Assembly (NCBI RefSeq): GCF_027580225.2
Contig: NW_027395276.1
Span: 5,090,501 to 5,154,500 of the forward strand
Reading direction: 5' to 3'
DNA: 64,000 nucleotides
DNA from: Misgurnus anguillicaudatus
Taxonomy: Eukaryota; Chordata; Actinopteri; Cypriniformes; Cobitidae
Shown here: positions 59,961 to 64,000 of the stretch, piece after piece
How the letters are laid out: each line of letters begins with the position of its first letter
Numbering within the stretch: position 1 is the first letter of the stretch
Translations under genes and position numbers: made by a program
The notes under the pieces: generated by a model
The model's input: only the letters and a program-made list of their open reading frames with translations
Told to the model about the DNA's origin: nothing
Databases searched by the model: none

Positions 59961-62659
59961 GTATGTGGATGATGCACTTATTCTACAAAAAATTTCAAGC
60001 GTGCAAGTCTTATCTCCTATTACCTTTAAAAGCCAGTTGCACTATGGCGGAGATGCAGGAGCAAAGATTTTAAAAGAGGAAACCAGTTTCATTCATCATT
60101 ACTGTAATTCTACACATATGGGACACAGCTACAGACATTCATAAACAAATATTTTTACTTGGCTATTTGACTTCATCTGGGTAAGAAAATGAATCTCTCT
60201 CTCTCTCTCTGTTTGATTCAATGTGTTTAATCAGTAAGGCTGTTTTATGATGGGTGAGATTTGACTTCTGACTGACACACACAGACTTCATCCATTTCTG
60301 AGATGATTAGAGATGTCAAGTGCTCATTAACTGCATCATTATCCTGTGTGTGCGTGCGTGTGTGTGTTTGTGTCCGTGCATTCCCAGAAATTTAACAGCA
60401 TTACATCAGTGTGTTCATTGGCACAGAAACACGCTTGTTAAAAGTCTTATTTGGAATCTCTGGCGTTATTTGAAGCTTTATTCACACGTCAACACGTTCA
60501 CATGTCATTAAAGTCACTTAAAATCTTTAACTTCATCTCTGTTCAACGGTTTTTCCACGACCTTTGTTTTCCTCCATCATCTTCATCAGAGCTTGGAGGA
60601 TATTATTAAAATGTAAAAAGTATTTGTTACCATTTGGACAACAATATAAAAATTAAATGCAGTATTTATTTGGCCAGAAACTTTCACAAGTTTCACAAAC
60701 TTGCAAGAGCGAGATGTTATATTAGCATCTCTAATTTAACCTTTAGTAGATGCCAGAATGCTTAAGAGTTACATTTCAGTGAATCATTTCGAATCCGTTT
60801 GGCATTTTACATTTCAAAGCAAGTAAATATTGAGCTATACAATATATCATATGCCACCAAAACTAGACAGAGAAACATCAAAATCGAACGGTTCCCTTTG
60901 GCTGCGGTTATATAGTCCACCACTGAGGGAAATATGAGAGGAGTGCATTAAACACCAGGTCAAAGAGTCTCTCGTTCTCACACATTTATTCACTCATTGC
61001 TCTTTCTAATTAGCAATAACAGCCGGCACACATCTTCTCCTTCGGTACCGTACACGAGGCGAGGAGGCTGTTTTCTACTGAAAAGACATAAAATAGGCCA
61101 CAGGGTTGCTGTTGAACAAGAAGTCTCTCCAGAGAGCTCATGCCAATGCCAGCACACAGTTTATGCACACGGTGGGCGGCGTGGCAACGCTTCTGGAAGA
61201 TTCGACGCATCTTTACACCGTGACTCAGTGTGAAGAGAGAGTAAACTTATTAAAGGCCAATGGATAATATTCCTCCTGGATCTGTGGACTGACACAACTA
61301 GAGCAGCTCACCCGTAACATTAATTAAGATTAAAATATCAACGTTTTACGCGCCAAATCCAATACACGGCACATTAAAACCCAACCCCATCCATAAACTC
61401 AATATGAGCCATGTTGTCCCTGGATCTTGGACGTTTTCCCATTTCATAAATCAAATCAAATGTTTCTGGCTCGAAAAAATCTGCACAGGATTAGTCAGTG
61501 TTGATATTGAAGTTTCCTAATAGTTTTAATTGAAATGCTCAGTGGCAAACCCTGCAAAGAATTACTGCGTCTTTAACACAAACTTACATTTTACAAAAGA
61601 ATAATGTTTTTGATGACACAATCAAATAGGCGCGCATGCTTTATGTCAACAGTGTTGAAGCATTTTAAAGCGTCCGCTTTTTTGCTATTTACTGGTCATT
61701 TATGTTTTGGTTGCCAAACATTGCTGAATAAAGAGAACAATGTGCCACACCTTCACCTCTGTGATTGGCTTATTACCCTTTTAATAAATCGATGTGATAA
61801 TCTCATCACATCACCCAGCCTTGCATCACTGTAACCCATGTCAAAAACACAAGTCGACTCCAATAACTAAGCACTGTTAAGACCAAAGTGAAGAAATGTC
61901 AATAAATGAAATCTTTACAGTCATATTATCACCAAAACCTACAAATAAATCTTGTGAGCGTAACTGATGTACTTGAGACTCGGCTAGGTAATGTAGAGTC
62001 TGTTAAGCGTGATCAAAACTTACAATAATGAGAAAAGCTAAAGAAAGTCTGTGTGTAAGTTAGCGTGAGGTTAATCCAGCGTTCTCTGTGATTGTTACTG
62101 CTCACTGGTGTGTGAGTTTTATTTAAGATAAGCTTGTGTGTTTGCGTTATCTACAGACGAGAGGTTTTCTTCATGCACAGAGAGCCGTACCTCCCGAAAG
62201 CTTCTTAAAGTGATTAACTGGGGCCTTTATAAAACAGCTCCCCGTGATTCCGGATAAATCCGGCAGAAAACGGGAATGGAAGAGCGTAACGGTGATATTG
62301 ACCCACTCTGTTGAGAAGGAAATTGCCTCTCATAACTGGAGTAAAAAAACCACAACCAGTTCACTAAGAGTAAAGTGTTTGATATTATAGCAGAAAAGGA
62401 TATGCACAGTAAATGCAGAGCATGACGCGAGGAGCATTTGATCCTGTCATCAAATATCACAAGAACCTCACAAGTGCAGAACCCTCAGAGAAGACACCTT
62501 CTTTAAAAAGAACACATATTCACAATAAATCACAATAGATTCTCAGATTATTTATCTCCTATCATTAAAACCTATATGAGTTTTTTATGTTTAGCACTTC
62601 AAAAGGTAATTTTTCACAACGAGACACAGGATAAGTCTGATATGACACTCGTTTACAAG
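59961..62659. other. Intronic DNA, partly repeat-free
   Basis: 60960-61320 is repeat-free and of balanced composition, a weak candidate for conserved non-coding sequence. Elsewhere only short TG and CT runs are seen. Confidence 0.4.
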
Positions 62660-63692
62660 CAGAAACAGTAGAGGAGAGGAAGACAGGAGAAGAGGAGAGG
62701 TGAGGAAGATAGCAGGGGAGGAAACAGTACAGGAGGAGAGCAGTAGGGGAAGACAGGAGGGGAGTAGGTGAGAGGTGAGGAAGACAGGAAGGGAGGAGAG
62801 CAGGAGAGGAGAGGAAGACAGGAGGTGAGGAGAGTGGGAAAGAAGATGAGGAGAGTGGGAAAGAAGATGAAGAAATGAGGGGAGGAAATCAGAAGAGGAG
62901 AGGAGAGGAAGAGAGGAGGAGAGAAGATGAGAGGTGGGGAAGACAGGACGAGAGGAGAGCAGGAAAGGAGAGGAGAGCAGGAGAGAAAACAGGAGGGGAG
63001 GAAAGCAGGAGAGGAAGACAGGAGAAGAGGAGATGAGAGGTGAGGAAGAAAGGAAGGGAGCAGAGCAGGAGAAGAGAGAAAGACAGGAGGAGAGGAGAGT
63101 GGGAAAGGAGATGAGGAAATAAGGGGAGGAGAGCAGGAGAGGAGAGGAAGAGAGGAGGAGAGAAGAGGAAAGGAAGACAGTGGAGAGCCGGAGAGGAGAG
63201 CAGGAGAGGAAGACAGGAGGGGAATAGAGGAGAGCAGGAGAGGAAGACAGGGGAGGAGGAGTGCAGGAGAGTAGAGGAAGACAGGAGAAGAGCAGATGAG
63301 ACGAGAGGTGAGGAAAACAGGAAGAGAGGAGAGCAGGAGAGGAAAACAGGAGGAGAGCAGAGCAGGATAGAAAGACAGGAGGAGAGGAGACGTGGGGAAG
63401 ACAGGAGAAAAGCAGGAGAGGAGAGAAGAATAGGAGAGAAAGACAGGAGGAGACAAGAGCAGGAGACGAGGACAGGAGGAGAGGTGGGGGAGACAGAAGG
63501 AGACGAGAGCAGGAGAGGAAGACAAGGAGGGGAAGAGGGGAGAGCAAGAGAGAAGAGGAAGACAGGAGGTGAGGAGATGAGAGGTGGGGGAGACAGGAGG
63601 AGAGAAAGAGGAGGGGAAGAGGGGAGAGCAGGAGAGGAGAGGAGAGGAGAGGAGAAAAGAAGGAGAGGAAAGGAGGAGAGAAGGGGTTAAAA
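62660..63692. repeat. Purine-rich GGAGAGGAAGACAGGAG array (about 1 kb)
   Basis: More than 1 kb of the plus strand is nearly pure A and G, with AGGAGAGGA, AGACAGGAGG and AGCAGGAGAGG units recurring at irregular spacing. The minus strand therefore reads as a 450-codon frame of Ser, Leu and Pro, which is an artefact of composition. Confidence 0.95.
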
Positions 63693-64000
63693 CTGTTAAT
63701 GGATAAAGAAACCGGAAGACCAAAGAGAAACCAAATAAATATGGTAAAGAGTTTGGGAGAAAAGCAGGTCAAGAGAGGAGCGTTAGGATCTTTTAATAGT
63801 GCAGTCAGCTGCAAGAGTAGCGCAGAGCTGCAGTCGACTGCAGCATTAACAAGACAAACTGTTGTCCATCTGTTACAGCATCTCAATAACACAACACTGC
63901 AGACACACACACACACACTGTACTGCCAACAAACTACATACAAAATAAACTTCTCCTTCCAAATGACACATGTGAAGCAATGACGAAGATTAAAGATGGA

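Larger units (their letters stand above)
29554..64000 (-). other. Partial upstream intron of the PTPRM-like gene (at least 34.4 kb)
   Basis: Everything upstream of the first MAM exon to the window edge appears to be intron. The preceding exon should encode the signal peptide and end in phase 1. It is short and poorly conserved, and I could not find a convincing candidate, so it most likely lies beyond position 64000. Confidence 0.6.

Noticed and set aside
62591..63943. 450-codon minus-strand ORF rich in Ser, Leu and Pro
   Set aside because: It is the complement of a purine-only repeat; the lack of stops follows from composition, and the product is low complexity.

Overview
The window looks like teleost nuclear DNA, probably from a cyprinid or another cypriniform. 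The evidence is AT-rich non-coding DNA, very long dinucleotide microsatellites, many short hAT, piggyBac, pogo and Tc1-type elements, tRNA-derived SINEs, and several dispersed families I associate with cyprinid genomes. There is no operon structure, and no complete gene was found.

The only well-supported protein-coding content is two exons on the minus strand. Together they encode most of the MAM domain of a type IIB receptor protein tyrosine phosphatase, best matched to PTPRM. The upstream exon is at 29431-29553 (123 nt, phase 1 at both ends). The next exon is at 4788-5062 (275 nt, or 269 nt with an alternative acceptor). They are separated by an intron of about 24.4 kb. Both exons have consensus splice sites, their phases join correctly, and the MAM cysteines and N-glycosylation sites fall where expected. 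The rest is intron: at least 34.4 kb upstream of the first exon (29554-64000) and at least 4.8 kb downstream of the second (1-4787). The signal-peptide exon and the exon that closes the MAM domain were not found.

The introns are a layered set of mobile elements. Target-site duplications can be read directly for hAT-type elements at 2771-3209, 3482-4031, 27064-28553 (with a second hAT, 27251-28311, inside it), 34960-35978 (with a probable solo LTR, 35069-35364, inside it), 36402-36683, 51585-52155 and 54830-55213. A pogo-like element at 19568-20848 has 26-bp terminal inverted repeats, a TA duplication and a frameshifted C-terminal zinc-binding remnant of its transposase. A piggyBac-type foldback element lies at 5629-6759. 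There are also LINE 3' ends, SINEs, a decayed Tc1 copy and several repeat families present two or three times in the window.

Tandem repeats are the other main component: a 17-bp minisatellite of about 1.1 kb (22583-23670), a 15-bp array (24955-25118), a CTGTCCAACTGTCTCA-type minisatellite (54703-56052), a long CA tract facing a long TG tract (26052-26270), and a 1-kb purine tract (62660-63692). The longest open reading frames in the window are by-products of these repeats. I found no previously undescribed biological system. The points most worth checking are the tandem splice acceptor in the MAM exon, the nested transposons, the CA/TG inverted repeat, one unassigned 138-codon ORF, and a few repeat-free intronic blocks that may be conserved non-coding elements.
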